A DNA stretch of 45,310 nucleotides, from positions 1 to 45,310 of the IMG/VR virus record IMGVR_UViG_3300006789_000045. One strand, written 5' to 3'. This stretch comes from a virus. The first letter of the stretch is position 1, and the number at the start of each line of letters is the position of its first letter. Both the position numbers and the translations under genes were made by a program. Below, piece after piece: positions 34,693 to 42,619 of this stretch. The notes beneath the pieces were generated by a model that saw only the letters and a list, made by a program, of their open reading frames with translations, searched no databases and was not told the DNA's origin.

Positions 34693-35140
34693 CCCTAGCG
34701 ACGCCGGCCTAGATGTTTATTATTGCCCAGTTGACCCCAACGTGAAAGCTGTGAAAATTAAGCCTGGTGGAAATACGATGTTGGCCACCGGCTTGAGTTT
34801 TGGTGTTCCACATGGCTATATGTTACAGGTTTGTAACCGCTCTAGTATGGGTGCAAAGAAATCTTTAATAGTCGGCGCGCACATCATTGATAGTGGATAC
34901 GACGGCGAAGTCTTTATTGATTTGCACAATATTGGGCAGGAACAGCAGATAGTTTGTGCCGGCGATAAGATTGCGCAATTGATTTTGGTACCGGTAATAC
35001 ACTTTAGAGCCAGACAGACCAATCATAAATTGTACAGAGAGCCTATTGCGATCTCTCGCCGCGGCGACGCTGCACTAGGAAGTACAGATACAGGAGAGCC
35101 AAATCACGTGCTAAACGATATGCCCGTTGGAGGATTCTAA
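34640..35140 (+). CDS. dut: dUTPase (166 aa)
   Basis: Hydrolyses dUTP to dUMP and PPi, keeping uracil out of DNA. The trimeric dUTPase motifs appear in order: SDAGLDVY; NRSSMGAKKSLIVG; AHIIDSGYDGEVFIDLHN; a GDKIAQLILVPV motif; and a C-terminal RGDAALGSTDTG (P-loop-like motif 5). Motif 1 has ANPSDAGLD and the catalytic Asp lies in the SGYDGE region. It begins 53 nt before the end of the zinc-ribbon gene and overlaps the DUF3310 gene start by 1 nt. Confidence 0.94.
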   Translation: MILEYEIRPGTTSPSRANPSDAGLDVYYCPVDPNVKAVKIKPGGNTMLATGLSFGVPHGYMLQVCNRSSMGAKKSLIVGAHIIDSGYDGEVFIDLHNIGQEQQIVCAGDKIAQLILVPVIHFRARQTNHKLYREPIAISRRGDAALGSTDTGEPNHVLNDMPVGGF

Positions 35141-35409
35141 TGAAAATAAATAAGGAAGAATGGCTGAAGGCGTCTTATGAATACCCCTTCAAAGGTAAAG
35201 AAGCTAGTGATACACCTCGCGCTGTTGAACACGCGGCTCACTACAACAAGGGAAATATCGAAACAATAGACGTGATAGAAGATTGGGGTTTGAATTTTCA
35301 TTGTGGAAATGCCGTTAAGTATATTGCTAGGCATATGCATAAAGGAGAAGCTAAGCAAGATATAAGAAAAGCCATCTGGTATCTTAAGAGATATTTGGAG
35401 AAGTTATAA
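35140..35409 (+). CDS. DUF3310 protein (89 aa)
   Basis: HYNKGNIETIDVIEDWGLNF, then HCGNAVKYIARHMHKGEAKQ and DIRKAIWYLKRYL, is the DUF3310 signature (HY...I..IDVIE..GL.F..GN..KYI.R...K....DL.KA.WYL.R). This small family is common in phage nucleotide-metabolism regions and has been loosely called nucleotide kinase-like; its reaction is not established. It lies between dUTPase and the IMPDH/GMPR-like gene with one-base overlaps on both sides. Confidence 0.88.
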   Translation: MKINKEEWLKASYEYPFKGKEASDTPRAVEHAAHYNKGNIETIDVIEDWGLNFHCGNAVKYIARHMHKGEAKQDIRKAIWYLKRYLEKL

Positions 35410-36431
35410 TGAGAAAAGCTTATTCTTTTGATGATGTTTTGTTAACGCCACAATATAGCACAATTGAAAGTCGCAGTCATATTGACATAGGAAATAATTT
35501 AGATTCGTGTACACGGCTAGAACTACCTGTTATGTCAAGTCCGATGGACACTGTGACTGAAGCGAACATGGCCACTGTCATGAGTCAGCTTGGCGGTTTG
35601 GGGGTTATTCATAGATATAACTCGATCGAGGAACAGGTGAAGCTTGTTCGTACACTCAGCACGTCGCTTACAACGCCTATCGCTGCAGCAATCGGTGTAA
35701 CTGGCGATTATGAAGAAAGAGCATGTGCCCTCTACGATGCTGGGGCTAGAATTGTCTGTATTGATGTGGCTCATGGTCACCATTCTTTAGTGAAAAATGC
35801 TTTGTCTGTCATTCGTGAAGTTATGCATGATAAGGTGCACGTAATGGCTGGCAACGTCGCCACCCTTGAGGCCTTTGATGCACTGGCCTCCTGGGGAGCA
35901 GATTCAATTCGCGTAGGCATTGGTGGCGGCTCTATATGCTCGACTAGGCTAGTTACGGGCCATGGCATACCAACTTTTCAGAGCATTTTAGATTGCGCGC
36001 GTACTAGTTATGATACTAAAATCATTGCTGATGGTGGTATCAAAACGACTGGCGATATGGTGAAGGCGTACGCAGCCGGCGCCGACTTCGTGATGATTGG
36101 ATCAATGTTAGCAGGGACAAGTGAAACTCCAGGTGAGGTATTCTCTGGCAATTCAGGTAAAAAATACAAAGTCTACAGGGGCATGGCCTCGTCAGCAGCC
36201 CAAAAAGACTGGAGGGGCAAATCCTCTGCTCCAGAAGGGGTTTCAACTACCATTCCGTTTAGGGGCAGTGTTGAAGACATCCTTCAAAATATTGCTGGTG
36301 GCATTCGCAGTGGCCTGTCTTATTCAGGTGTATACAGCCTGGAAGAGCTTCGAAGCAAGGCATCTTTCTCATTACAAACAGGAGCAGGACAAGTAGAGAG
36401 TAACACTCATATTCTTTGGAGGGGCAAATGA
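35409..36431 (+). CDS. IMP dehydrogenase / GMP reductase family enzyme (340 aa)
   Basis: TIM-barrel purine nucleotide oxidoreductase. [19 protein letters not shown] is the family start. [17 protein letters not shown] (171-187) holds catalytic Cys178, followed by [20 protein letters not shown] and [13 protein letters not shown]. The flap [10 protein letters not shown] and the end [17 protein letters not shown] are present. The CBS pair of standard IMPDH is absent, and the length matches GMP reductase (~346 aa). Either IMP to XMP or GMP to IMP is possible, and the sequence alone does not decide. It is coupled to DUF3310 (TAATG) and overlaps the next gene by 4 nt. Confidence 0.88.
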   Translation: MRKAYSFDDVLLTPQYSTIESRSHIDIGNNLDSCTRLELPVMSSPMDTVTEANMATVMSQLGGLGVIHRYNSIEEQVKLVRTLSTSLTTPIAAAIGVTGDYEERACALYDAGARIVCIDVAHGHHSLVKNALSVIREVMHDKVHVMAGNVATLEAFDALASWGADSIRVGIGGGSICSTRLVTGHGIPTFQSILDCARTSYDTKIIADGGIKTTGDMVKAYAAGADFVMIGSMLAGTSETPGEVFSGNSGKKYKVYRGMASSAAQKDWRGKSSAPEGVSTTIPFRGSVEDILQNIAGGIRSGLSYSGVYSLEELRSKASFSLQTGAGQVESNTHILWRGK

Positions 36432-36766
36432 GAGACCCTACAATTCCTGATGCTGATAATAGAAAGAAGATTATGTTTTACGATAGCGCAGATCGCCAGG
36501 CCAGGTTGAGAGTTCGCTGCGATTTTGATGGTATATCACAATCCCAATTTTTTAGAATGATGGTTACTGGCTATATAAAAAATGATGAATTGTTGCACGC
36601 ATTTCTAGATAAATGTAAAGAAGAATATAAGATCCAGGGTCAACAAAAAAGAAGTAAAATCAATAAGTTTCATTCTAAAAGCGAGGAGGTAGTTAAGAAG
36701 TTTTCTCTGGAAGGGGATGAGATAGAGGATATATTTGACATATTAGAAATGGAGACGGGCCTATGA
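36428..36766 (+). CDS. Ribbon-helix-helix-like putative regulator (112 aa)
   Basis: RQARLRVRCDFDGISQSQFF followed by RMMVTGYI reads as one beta-strand plus two helices, the layout of RHH DNA-binding proteins. The remainder is a charged helical tail (KSKINKF...EEVVKKF). ATG 36428 is chosen because GGAGGGG (36418-36424) fits it; an upstream in-frame TTG at 36416 would place the ribosome site inside the gene. It overlaps the stops on both sides by 4 nt. It may regulate phage transcription together with the next gene; this is inference. Confidence 0.6.
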   Translation: MRDPTIPDADNRKKIMFYDSADRQARLRVRCDFDGISQSQFFRMMVTGYIKNDELLHAFLDKCKEEYKIQGQQKRSKINKFHSKSEEVVKKFSLEGDEIEDIFDILEMETGL

Positions 36767-37002
36767 AAAAATGTTTATTAACATGTAAAGAAATGAAAGT
36801 CAGCTGCCCAATTAAAGAATGTAAATACTGGATTGATTATGAAGAAGACTCGAACTGTACACTTGATGCTGTTGGCAAGCATGGTTTTATGACATTGCGC
36901 GAGTGTGCTGATCGTTTAGGCATCAGCTACGTCAGAGTCAAACAATTACAGGATGGTGCATTGAAAAAAATAGGTCTTTTATTAAAAGATAGAGCTATTT
37001 AA
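36763..37002 (+). CDS. Cys-rich small protein with sigma-70 region 4-like HTH (79 aa)
   Basis: Residues ~43-75 (MTLRECADRLGISYVRVKQL then QDGALKKIGLLL) match sigma70 region 4, the -35-recognition helix-turn-helix (TL.E.A..LG.SR.RV.QIE..AL.KLR). The N-terminal half has five cysteines in ~33 residues (KCLLTCKEMKVSCPIKECKY ... NC), probably a metal site. It lacks region 2, so it cannot be a full sigma factor; T4's late sigma gp55 is 185 aa. It could be an appropriator, anti-sigma or DNA-binding coactivator. It overlaps the RHH-like gene by ATGA, suggesting a regulatory pair. Confidence 0.7.
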   Translation: MKKCLLTCKEMKVSCPIKECKYWIDYEEDSNCTLDAVGKHGFMTLRECADRLGISYVRVKQLQDGALKKIGLLLKDRAI

Positions 37003-37037
37003 TTTGTATCAAGAGGTACTTTTAAGGAGAGACCACG

Positions 37038-37727
37038 ATGAAAAAGCAGCTTTTAAACGAAAGACAAATCCGCAAAATGATGAAAATAGCCAATATCACT
37101 CCCCTGGCCAATAGTTTTATCAGCAAATTGAATGAGAACGATCTGGTAGAAGGTGAAGACGATCCCCAGCCAGGCGACGAGATGGTTGAGGAGCTGTCCT
37201 TAGAAGAAGAGTCTCTTGATGACACCGGAATGGAAGAAATGAGCGAAGAAGAGGAGATGATGGAAGAACTCTTTGAGAGCTTTATGTTCGAGCAGGATGA
37301 AGAAGACCCGTTAGCCGGCGCCGAAGGCGGAGAAGAAGACCTGGGAGCCATGGGCGGAGAAGAAGGTGAAGAAGAAGTGGGCGGAGAAGAAGAACCTCTT
37401 GCTAGCGCCATGACAGCCCTTAAAGCTTTAAAGTTAGGTCTCGAAGAGCTTGATCCAGAGGCGGCAGCAAAAATTGAAATTGATACTGAGTCTGAAGAGG
37501 GCGGAGAAGAAGAGATGGGCGGAGAAGAAGAGATGGGAGCCATGGGCGGTGAAGAAGCCATGGGCGGAGAAGAAGAGATGGGCGGAGAAGAAGGTGAAGA
37601 AGAGATGCCGGCCCTGCAGGAGTCTCGAAGACGGCGCGCCCAAAAAAGCCAAAAACAAGTTATTTCAGAAGTTTCCCGTCGGGTCGCAGGCCGGCTTCTT
37701 CGCTTGCAGAGAAGAAAACAGAGATAA
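37038..37727 (+). CDS. Highly acidic low-complexity protein, possible prohead core/scaffold (229 aa)
   Basis: A basic N-terminal stretch (MKKQLLNERQIRKMMKIANI) is followed by ~150 residues of Glu/Gly/Met repeats (MGGEEE, GEEEMGAMGGEE) and ends in a very basic tail (SRRRRAQKSQKQ ... RRVAGRLLRLQRRKQR). Acidic prohead-core proteins of T4 (gp67, gp68) have similar composition, and a ClpP-like protease gene follows after a terminator. A scaffold role is inference; a DNA mimic or internal head protein is also possible. It has a GGAG ribosome site, and an imperfect late-type element (GCTATTTAA at 36994) lies upstream. Confidence 0.6.
   Translation: MKKQLLNERQIRKMMKIANITPLANSFISKLNENDLVEGEDDPQPGDEMVEELSLEEESLDDTGMEEMSEEEEMMEELFESFMFEQDEEDPLAGAEGGEEDLGAMGGEEGEEEVGGEEEPLASAMTALKALKLGLEELDPEAAAKIEIDTESEEGGEEEMGGEEEMGAMGGEEAMGGEEEMGGEEGEEEMPALQESRRRRAQKSQKQVISEVSRRVAGRLLRLQRRKQR
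37318..37605 (+). repeat. Tandem-like repeats of GGCGGAGAAGAAGAG within the acidic gene
   Basis: Units close to ATGGGCGGAGAAGAAGAG recur, densest at ~37500-37600, encoding (M)GGEEE repeats. They are in-frame multiples of 3 and allow length change by slippage or recombination. Confidence 0.85.
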
Positions 37728-37752
37728 AAGTATTAATGAGTCTAAATTAGTT

Positions 37753-37781
37753 AAAGCAGGTCAGTTGGCCTGCTTTTTTTT
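37753..37781 (+). terminator. Intrinsic terminator
   Basis: AAAGCAGG (37753-37760) pairs with CCTGCTTT (37769-37776), loop of 8 nt, then a T run to about 37781. It separates the acidic gene from clpP. Confidence 0.92.
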
Positions 37782-37805
37782 ATATTAACGCTAAAGGAGT
37801 AGCAA

Positions 37806-38465
37806 ATGAGTTGGAACGCAAATTTTTCAGACAAAGAAGAAGAGCAAGAAAAAAAAGAAGAACCGGCAGATCTTCTGTCCGTGTTCAATATGCAAGACAA
37901 ACCTGAGTTACGCATAACTGGTATTTACGGTAACATCGAAGAGGAAAAGTGTTCCGAAGCTATTTACGGCCTCCGCGCCCTACACTTGTCTGGTTGCAAC
38001 GAAGTTTTATCCAACCCGGATGACCCAGAGTCAGACATATTATGCAGCTACGAACCGATAGATTTTTATATTTCAACTTTCGGCGGCTTGGCGACTGAAA
38101 TGTTTGCTGTCTATGATACTATTCGCAGCTTGAGGGGCATGTCTCCTATCCACACCTACGGCCTGGGAAAGGTAATGTCAGCCGGCGTCCTTCTGTTAGC
38201 TTCCGGCACTAAGGGTGAACGGAGAATCGGCAAGCATTGTAGAGTTATGATCCATGGCGTCGTAGCTGGTACACACGGACACATAGCCGATGTTGAGAAT
38301 GAATTTGCTGAAACAAAGTTTACTCAGAAGATGTACATTAAAGCCTTATCCGAGGAGACGAACATGGCAGAGAAACAAATTAAAAAAATGGTTGATCGCA
38401 AAACAAATGTTTACATTGATGCTGAAGAAGCGGTAAAATTGGGAATTGCTGATATAGTTGTCTAA
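37806..38465 (+). CDS. ClpP-like serine protease (219 aa)
   Basis: A catalytic triad in ClpP order is visible: Ser125 in GKVMSAGVLLLASG (compare GQAASMGA.LL..G), His150 in RVMIHGVVAGTHG, and Asp197 in MVDRKTNVYIDAEEA (compare DRD.F..A.EA). The N-terminal ~30 residues are acidic and coiled (KEEEQEKKEEPADL), unlike host ClpP. No Clp ATPase is seen in the window, so it would use a host ATPase or act alone. Its position after the acidic, scaffold-like gene makes it a candidate head-maturation protease in place of T4 gp21; host-protein turnover is the alternative. Confidence 0.85.
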   Translation: MSWNANFSDKEEEQEKKEEPADLLSVFNMQDKPELRITGIYGNIEEEKCSEAIYGLRALHLSGCNEVLSNPDDPESDILCSYEPIDFYISTFGGLATEMFAVYDTIRSLRGMSPIHTYGLGKVMSAGVLLLASGTKGERRIGKHCRVMIHGVVAGTHGHIADVENEFAETKFTQKMYIKALSEETNMAEKQIKKMVDRKTNVYIDAEEAVKLGIADIVV

Positions 38466-38483
38466 TTATTAAGAGGTATATTT

Positions 38484-39914
38484 ATGAATAAGGACGAACT
38501 AAAATACATTGCAGAAAACTATTTTCAACAAGATTTTAATTTAAATCTTCTCTTTGAAATGGTTGGAAAAGAACAAAGCGAGGTTAAAACCAACCCTCTC
38601 TTGACGGAAGAAGAAGGAGGAAGATTTAGTCTTACCATCGACCTGCCTTCTCTGACACCTTCGGAAGCTTGGGGCGATCCGGACTCTCAAGACAGGGACC
38701 AAATATTGAAGATCTTTTCTGTCGTCCGCGGCGGCCGTGATATAAAAGCCAAAATTGATGATATTAATAAATTTCTTGACCCCAAGGCCGCGGCAAGAAA
38801 GAGATCTCCGGGAGTCATTATTAATATGATGATGGTTGTCGAAGCCCTACAGGCAACGTTAAACGACTTTAACGAGTCAGCTGCCGGCTTTGTATTCGAG
38901 GGCTTCATGGCGGCCTTGACAGGAGGCAAACAGATAGCTGGTAAAGTTGGAGGGACTCTGCCAATTGAGGATTTTGTAGCCTTCTCAGACTACGGCGGCG
39001 GTATCCCGGTTAGTTTGAAACTACTGACCCTAGAGGGCATCACCAAGGGCAGTTATACAAATTTGGTAGATTATCTTGTGGTACGCGGTGAGCCGGCAAT
39101 TAAATATTTGATTGCTTTTAAATATACACCGGGCGGTAATGTTGATCAGCTGCAATTTTGGGAGTTTGAAATCAACAGATCAAACTTTATAAGATTTATT
39201 AGCGGCGTCGGCGGAGGCTCCGACCTCCTAGGCTACAGGTATGCCCAACGCGATCAGAATTTAGCAGGTGCCATGGCCGCTTTTGCTGCAGACGGCTCCA
39301 AAGAGAACCAAGTGCGTGTTGCGGAGCTGATACAAAAAACACCTGGTTATAAAAGAGGTCTGATTCCTGCTTTCTTACAAGCCGGCGGCCTAACCCCTGA
39401 AGAGGCCGAGATGGCCATGGAGCCAGAAGATTTAGAAGCCCTAGAAAAAAAGAAAGAGAAGAAGGCAGCTGTGCTCTTACGTAAAAAAGAAAAGGGGGAG
39501 GAAGATATTGAGGCCTGGCAAGCTGCAGAGGAAGATTCACCGATACAGGAGAGTTTCCATAGCAGAGAGAAGAAGATGATGAAGGAATCAGTTCTCACCG
39601 AGGCGTATGGAGAAGCTAGTCAGTGGAAGGCCAGCTGGCCTCAATTGAAAAGATTGGATCAGGAAATTAACCTAAATACCTATGGCGCTATTGATTTATC
39701 CCAGGAAAGGATTGATGAATTAGCTGAGATATATAGCGAAAAGCTCAAGGGCGATGTTATGACACTTCTTACTGAAGCTAAGAATTTGGCTGACAATATT
39801 GGTGCCTACTACCGAGAAAAGAGAAGAAGCAAGGCGACTGCAGCTGCAGATACCGCCATACAAAGCAGCGAAAAAATCTCTAATGTTTTGGAAAAAGATC
39901 CAAGATATACTTAA
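38484..39914 (+). CDS. Unknown protein, possible nuclease-like core (476 aa)
   Basis: I do not recognise a named family. The central part (AAGFVFEGFMAALTGGKQIA, then LPIEDFVAFSD and GIPVSLKLLTLEGITKGSYT) has the E ... D ... xxK spacing of PD-(D/E)XK nucleases, but the residue before xK is Ser (VSLK), so a catalytic site is doubtful. The C-terminal ~170 residues are Glu/Lys/Ala-rich coiled coil. It follows clpP by 18 nt and is the last gene before the groEL promoter. Alternatives are a head protein processed by the protease or an inactive nuclease-fold structural protein. Confidence 0.5.
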   Translation: MNKDELKYIAENYFQQDFNLNLLFEMVGKEQSEVKTNPLLTEEEGGRFSLTIDLPSLTPSEAWGDPDSQDRDQILKIFSVVRGGRDIKAKIDDINKFLDPKAAARKRSPGVIINMMMVVEALQATLNDFNESAAGFVFEGFMAALTGGKQIAGKVGGTLPIEDFVAFSDYGGGIPVSLKLLTLEGITKGSYTNLVDYLVVRGEPAIKYLIAFKYTPGGNVDQLQFWEFEINRSNFIRFISGVGGGSDLLGYRYAQRDQNLAGAMAAFAADGSKENQVRVAELIQKTPGYKRGLIPAFLQAGGLTPEEAEMAMEPEDLEALEKKKEKKAAVLLRKKEKGEEDIEAWQAAEEDSPIQESFHSREKKMMKESVLTEAYGEASQWKASWPQLKRLDQEINLNTYGAIDLSQERIDELAEIYSEKLKGDVMTLLTEAKNLADNIGAYYREKRRSKATAAADTAIQSSEKISNVLEKDPRYT

Positions 39915-39922
39915 ATAATACA

Positions 39923-39950
39923 TTGACTTAATTTATAATGTAATTACTGT
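39923..39950 (+). promoter_or_regulatory. Sigma70-like promoter before groEL (TTGACT-N16-TACTGT)
   Basis: TTGACT (39923-39928), 16-nt spacer, TACTGT (39945-39950). The same hexamer and spacer as the Hsp20 promoter. Confidence 0.6.
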
Positions 39951-39968
39951 ATATTCAGAGAGGTATAT

Positions 39969-41549
39969 ATGCAGAAAGTTTATGCTGAAGGTCTAGAACT
40001 ACAGCGAAAAGTAATGTCCGGGGTTAACAAGTTGGCCGACTATGTTGCCGCTACCTTGGGCCCAAAAGGTAGAAATGTGATTCTACACAAAAAAGAAGCC
40101 AATCCAATTATCACAAAGGACGGAGTTACGGTAGCTAATTTTGTAGATCTATCAGATCCCTTTGAACAGGCCGGCGCACAGATATTAAAGCAGGTCGCAG
40201 CTCAGACGAATTCTATGGCTGGAGATGGTACCACCACTTCCACTGTTTTGGCTAGAGACATACTCAGAAATAGCCAAAAATATTTGATTGCTGGTTGCTC
40301 TCCCGTTGAGGTCAAGAAGGGGATGGACAAAGCGGTTAAAGAGGTCACTGATATGGTCAGAGATATGGCAAAGCCAGTTGACTCGATGCAAGACATAGAA
40401 TACGTTGCAACTGTCTCAGCTAATGGAGATGCCTCTATCGGAAGTCTGATATCATCAGCTGTTGACAAGGCTGGTCATGATGGGTCAATATTAATTGAGA
40501 ATGGCAAGTCTGTTGATACGAGTTTGGATTTAGTGGAGGGTTTTCGTTTTAATTCTGGCTATTTTGCTCAGGCGTTTGTAAATGATCAACGTAGAAATTC
40601 TATAGTTTACGAGGACGCTATTATACTGGTGACCGACTATAAGGTTGAACATGTTAAGACAATATTGCCTGTTTTGGAATTAGCTGCCCGAGAAGCGAAG
40701 CCATTAATAATAGTTGCTGAGCAAGCAGAGGGCCAGGCCCTAGCAGCATTGATAATGAACACAGTCCGCGGCAGCATGAAAGTCGCTGCTGTTAAGGCCC
40801 CCGGGTACGGCGCGGAGAGACACAGCAACATGAAAGACTTGTGTTTGGCTACTGGTGCTAATTTTATTAGTAGAGCTTCCGGCCGGAAGCTTGAAGAAGT
40901 CAAGCTAGTTGATTTTGGCGTATGCAAGAGAATTGAAGTATTGAAAAACTCTACAACCATCATGGGAGGCCAAGCAGACTGGGAGGCGATTGATAAAAAA
41001 ATTGAGTCACTCAAGAGTGAGATCAAACAAACTGACAGTGTTGAAGAGTGCCGCAAACTTCAGATGAGAATCACTCGCCTGTCCAGCGGCGTTGCTGTCA
41101 TAAAGGTCGGTGGGTTGACTGAGATTGAGATGACTGAAAAGAAGCACAGAATCGAAGATGCCTTAGAAGCAGTAAAGGCCGCACAAGAGGGCGGTATCGT
41201 ACCTGGAGGCGGCACTGCCCTGTTACGCTGTCGCGACTTCGCAATTCAAGCCGAGAACGAAGATCAAAGAATAGGCGCAGATATTATTCGTAAATCTCTG
41301 GAGTCGCCCATACGTCAGATGTCAACCAACGCTGGCAAAAGCGGAGACCTAATTATCAACAACATCGAAGCTCTTCTTTATGATGATTACGGTTGGGATT
41401 TTAAAACCGACGAGCGCGTTGATATGATAGCTGCAGGGGTAGTCGACCCAGCTAAGGTAGCAATCATAGCTATTCAAAATGCCGTTTCGGTATCATCGAC
41501 ACTTCTTACAACCAGCAACGCCATAGTGGAGACTAGCAATGAAAGTTAA
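39969..41549 (+). CDS. groEL: Chaperonin GroEL (526 aa)
   Basis: ATP-driven folding chamber. Residues KLADYVAATLGPKGRNVILH, ITKDGVTVA, AGDGTTTSTVLAR (GDGTTT 85-90, ATPase Asp86), AAVKAPGYGAERHSNMKDLC, IVPGGGTALLRC and VVDPAKV are the GroEL core motifs in order. Length is slightly under E. coli GroEL (548 aa), and the C-terminus ends in ETSNES without the GGM repeat tail. The sequence is divergent from ordinary bacterial GroEL, consistent with a phage lineage. It has its own promoter and pairs functionally with the phage GroES at 28305. It overlaps the next gene by 11 nt. Confidence 0.95.
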   Translation: MQKVYAEGLELQRKVMSGVNKLADYVAATLGPKGRNVILHKKEANPIITKDGVTVANFVDLSDPFEQAGAQILKQVAAQTNSMAGDGTTTSTVLARDILRNSQKYLIAGCSPVEVKKGMDKAVKEVTDMVRDMAKPVDSMQDIEYVATVSANGDASIGSLISSAVDKAGHDGSILIENGKSVDTSLDLVEGFRFNSGYFAQAFVNDQRRNSIVYEDAIILVTDYKVEHVKTILPVLELAAREAKPLIIVAEQAEGQALAALIMNTVRGSMKVAAVKAPGYGAERHSNMKDLCLATGANFISRASGRKLEEVKLVDFGVCKRIEVLKNSTTIMGGQADWEAIDKKIESLKSEIKQTDSVEECRKLQMRITRLSSGVAVIKVGGLTEIEMTEKKHRIEDALEAVKAAQEGGIVPGGGTALLRCRDFAIQAENEDQRIGADIIRKSLESPIRQMSTNAGKSGDLIINNIEALLYDDYGWDFKTDERVDMIAAGVVDPAKVAIIAIQNAVSVSSTLLTTSNAIVETSNES

Positions 41550-41826
41550 AATAACCAGAACAATTGATATAGAAGACGTTCCGGAGCAGGTAAATCAGAT
41601 TGTTTCCGAGTGTCGTCGTATCTTACATGAAGCTTCAAACATGCTGAGGACCAAAATGTATGATGTACCAGGCATGATTGATGGGTTCAACAAGACCTCT
41701 GAATTACTCAACATGGTGGAGATAAAATTGCAAGACGCATCAAATATATCGATAGGATGGAACCAGGTTTTCAATCCTCATGAGGAGGAGACGTTGCCAC
41801 AAGAAGAAAGCAATGAAGAAATTTGA
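41539..41826 (+). CDS. Small protein coupled to groEL (95 aa)
   Basis: No family recognised. Starts with beta-type KVKITRTIDIEDVPEQVNQI, then two helices, ending in an acidic tail (HEEETLPQEESNEEI). It starts within the last codons of groEL, so it should be co-translated with it; a chaperonin-related role is possible but unsupported. Its own end overlaps the following small gene by 14 nt. Confidence 0.65.
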   Translation: MKVKITRTIDIEDVPEQVNQIVSECRRILHEASNMLRTKMYDVPGMIDGFNKTSELLNMVEIKLQDASNISIGWNQVFNPHEEETLPQEESNEEI

Positions 41827-42004
41827 AGTTGGAGACTTGGTTTACGTGCCGTCGGAAGTTGTTATATATAGCGAGTCACTAACACACAAGTTGAAAGAGC
41901 CAATCAACCTTCTTATAACAGGGGAAAAAGAAGGTTGTTATGAGGTATTTTACGAAAACAAGAAGTGGTTAGTTAATAGAAGCAGTGTCTATAAGGTGGG
42001 GTGA
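41813..42004 (+). CDS. Small beta-barrel-like protein (63 aa)
   Basis: MKKFEVGDLVYVPSEVVIYS ... GCYEVFYENKKWLVNRSSVY has the strand pattern of an SH3-like barrel; family unknown. ATG 41813 is preferred over the in-frame ATG at 41780, which would add an unlikely MRRRRCHKKKA leader read from the previous gene in another frame. It ends 3 nt before the glutaredoxin gene. Confidence 0.55.
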   Translation: MKKFEVGDLVYVPSEVVIYSESLTHKLKEPINLLITGEKEGCYEVFYENKKWLVNRSSVYKVG

Positions 42005-42007
42005 AAA

Positions 42008-42250
42008 ATGAGATATATATTATTTGTTAAGGACGAATGTCCCTTCTGTGTGAAGGCTGTTGAACTGTTGCAGCAGGAAGAAAAGCCTTATAACCTGGTC
42101 CAATTTGACGAAGGTCAGAGAGAGACTTTAAAAGAAATAAAAGAGGCTCACAACTGGTCGACCGTACCCATGGTTTTCTTTCGCAACGGCCAAGACATAA
42201 GGTTTATTGGTGGCTACACAGATTTACAGCAGTGGTTGGAAAGTGTCTGA
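42008..42250 (+). CDS. Glutaredoxin (80 aa)
   Basis: Thiol-disulfide carrier. DECPFCVKAVELL has the CPFC dithiol site, WSTVPMVFFRNG the cis-Pro TVP motif, and FIGGYTDLQQWL the GG(Y/H)xDL glutathione-contact motif. Size is typical (T4 NrdC is 87 aa). A likely partner is the class II RNR at 26133, whose C-terminal cysteines need re-reduction. It overlaps the next gene by 8 nt. Confidence 0.93.
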   Translation: MRYILFVKDECPFCVKAVELLQQEEKPYNLVQFDEGQRETLKEIKEAHNWSTVPMVFFRNGQDIRFIGGYTDLQQWLESV

Positions 42251-42617
42251 AGAAAGTCCACCCAGCCAAGTTTATACTCTGCCACAAGGCTACGTTAATG
42301 AAATATTAGATGAGTGCAACCTGCAAATATCAATTGCGTCTGGTTTCCTCAAGGAGATACTGGACACCGAGCACTCTTCTCACAACAAAGAGGTGGTTTT
42401 ACCAATAATCTCAGAGCTTATGTGGGTCAACTACTCTATAAAGCATAAATTAAATGTGGAAATTTCAACGCCGGCATATGCTAAAAACGAGATAACACAA
42501 GAGGACGATCATATTTTTACAGAGCGTTCAATTACGGATTTGCAGAATCTTCTAATAACAAGATATATGGCGGTTGATGATTTAAATCGCTTTTCGTGTA
42601 GTATCGGCTTACATTAA
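42243..42617 (+). CDS. Small helical protein of unknown function (124 aa)
   Basis: No family recognised. Helical and acidic (YVNEILDECNLQISIASGFL ... ITDLQNLLITRYMAV). GTG 42243 is chosen because it overlaps the glutaredoxin stop; a longer frame beginning at 42207 would lie mostly inside glutaredoxin. It ends just before the small membrane-protein gene. Confidence 0.55.
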   Translation: MSEESPPSQVYTLPQGYVNEILDECNLQISIASGFLKEILDTEHSSHNKEVVLPIISELMWVNYSIKHKLNVEISTPAYAKNEITQEDDHIFTERSITDLQNLLITRYMAVDDLNRFSCSIGLH

Positions 42618-42619
42618 TA

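Noticed and set aside
37022-37561. 179-aa minus-strand open frame of Ser/Pro repeats
   Set aside because: It is the reverse complement of the GAAGAAG/GGCGGA repeats of the acidic gene; no ribosome site, and every supported gene here is on the + strand.
41780-41812. N-terminal extension MRRRRCHKKKA of the 63-aa protein
   Set aside because: It comes from reading the Glu-rich end of the previous gene in another frame; the internal ATG at 41813 gives a cleaner start.
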